This document shows, in pieces, positions 16,435 to 16,982 of a stretch of DNA of 16,982 bases. Below the pieces are notes generated by a model. That model ran no database searches and was not told the origin of the DNA. It was given only the letters and a program-made list of their open reading frames with translations. Each line of letters opens with the position of its first letter. The first letter of the stretch is position 1. The position numbers and the translations under genes are program-made. Location: contig RFIY01000126.1 in assembly GCA_003695505.1 (NCBI GenBank), forward strand, positions 1 to 16,982. The letters are read 5' to 3'. Origin of the DNA: Candidatus Dadabacteria bacterium. GTDB taxonomy: Bacteria; J088.

Positions 16435-16982
16435 GTGTTCCCCACGCACGTGGGGATGAACCGCTGCGCTTTTTCTTCAAATCACGCAGCAGATTGTGTT
16501 CCCCACGCACGTGGGGATGAACCGAAAGAATTCTGTTTTTAGATATTGATGGAGTAGTGTTCCCCACGCACGTGGGGATGAACCGATCCACGATGCATAT
16601 ATCTTGACCGACTGCAAGTGTTCCCCACGCACGTGGGGATGAACCGTCGAGTCCAGCCATTTAATATAGACCGGTCGAGTGTTCCCCACGCACGTGGGGA
16701 TGAACCGTCTAATTCACCATCCTCGGTTTGGTACAAGAACGTGTTCCCCACGCACGTGGGGATGAACCGTCGCCGCGAGAGATCACACTGAAACCGATCG
16801 TCGTGTTCCCCACGCACGTGGGGATGAACCGCTGTCACCGGCCGAACGCGCGGCGGCGCGCCTGTGTTCCCCACGCACGTGGGGATGAACCGACCGTGGA
16901 CGACTACATCCGGCGGTTCCCGGAGTGTTCCCCACGCACGTGGGGATGAACCGTGAATCGTTGTCGCGATGTCCGGCGGCAA
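16435..16982 (+). CRISPR. Type I-E CRISPR array, nine identical repeats, open at the right edge
   Basis: Repeats of 29 bp begin at 16435, 16496, 16557, 16618, 16679, 16741, 16803, 16864 and 16925. All copies are identical. Each starts GTGTTCC and ends with the handle ATGAACCG, and in between CCCCAC-GCAC-GTGGGG forms a 6-bp stem with a 4-base loop, the shape Cas6e recognises. Orientation is the same as the cas operon, so the leader is on the cas2 side. Spacers are 32 bp, except the fifth (16708-16740) and sixth (16770-16802) at 33. The ninth is cut by the window edge after 29 bases. Total array size is therefore unknown. The absence of repeat decay suggests a recent or active array. Confidence 0.99.

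Noticed and set aside
16464-16489. CTGCG...CGCAG inverted repeat inside spacer 1
   Set aside because: A 5-bp arm in one 32-bp spacer is within chance and is not shared by other spacers.
16424-16982. Several frames across the repeats with recurring FIPTCVGNT / SSPRAWGT / HPHVRGEH strings
   Set aside because: These are translations of the CRISPR repeat in three frames, a common source of false proteins.

Overview
This window looks like the backbone of a mobilizable plasmid, or a plasmid-derived island, from a proteobacterium. It carries a complete type I-E CRISPR-Cas system beside the replication and partition module. The host is probably gammaproteobacterial or a relative. That is inferred from a moderately high GC content, a Cas1/Cas2 pair very close to the enterobacterial type I-E pair, and a repeat of the GTGTTCCCC...GATGAACCG class. 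The sequence alone does not fix the genus, and circularity cannot be seen.

Layout. Positions 1-245 hold no recognisable gene. A leftward block follows: a XerC/D-like tyrosine recombinase (246-1313), a gene-poor stretch with a doubtful small ORF (1554-1871), an unrecognised 235-aa protein (1843-2550) and a DUF3363-type relaxase (2608-3939). The 627-bp gap 3940-4566 has 10-bp tandem repeats and a candidate IncP-like nick site, and may be oriT. Next come a Rep_3-family initiator (4567-5961, leftward) and a 559-bp origin region with two oppositely oriented runs of a 16-bp iteron at about 22-bp spacing, followed by AT-rich DNA. The partition operon (6521-7598, leftward) encodes a short ParA and a ribbon-helix-helix partner.

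A 259-bp divergent regulatory region with several inverted repeats, one a perfect 10-bp-arm palindrome, separates parA from the rightward cas operon. That operon is cas3, casA (cse1/cas8e), casB (cse2/cas11), casC (cas7e), casD (cas5e), casE (cas6e), cas1 and cas2, with junctions that overlap or are nearly abutted. Catalytic motifs appear intact. An 81-bp leader with an IHF-like site leads into an array of nine identical 29-bp repeats that runs off the right edge.

How it works together. Rep acting on iterons, ParA with the RHH protein, and the recombinase would replicate, partition and resolve the replicon. The relaxase would allow transfer with help, since no type IV secretion genes are visible. 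The I-E system would defend the host or exclude competing elements. Its gene content is canonical. The less ordinary points are its position against the plasmid partition operon, the shared palindromic control region, the inverted iteron layout, a spacer that spells a HAD-phosphatase motif, and an unrecognised gene behind the relaxase.
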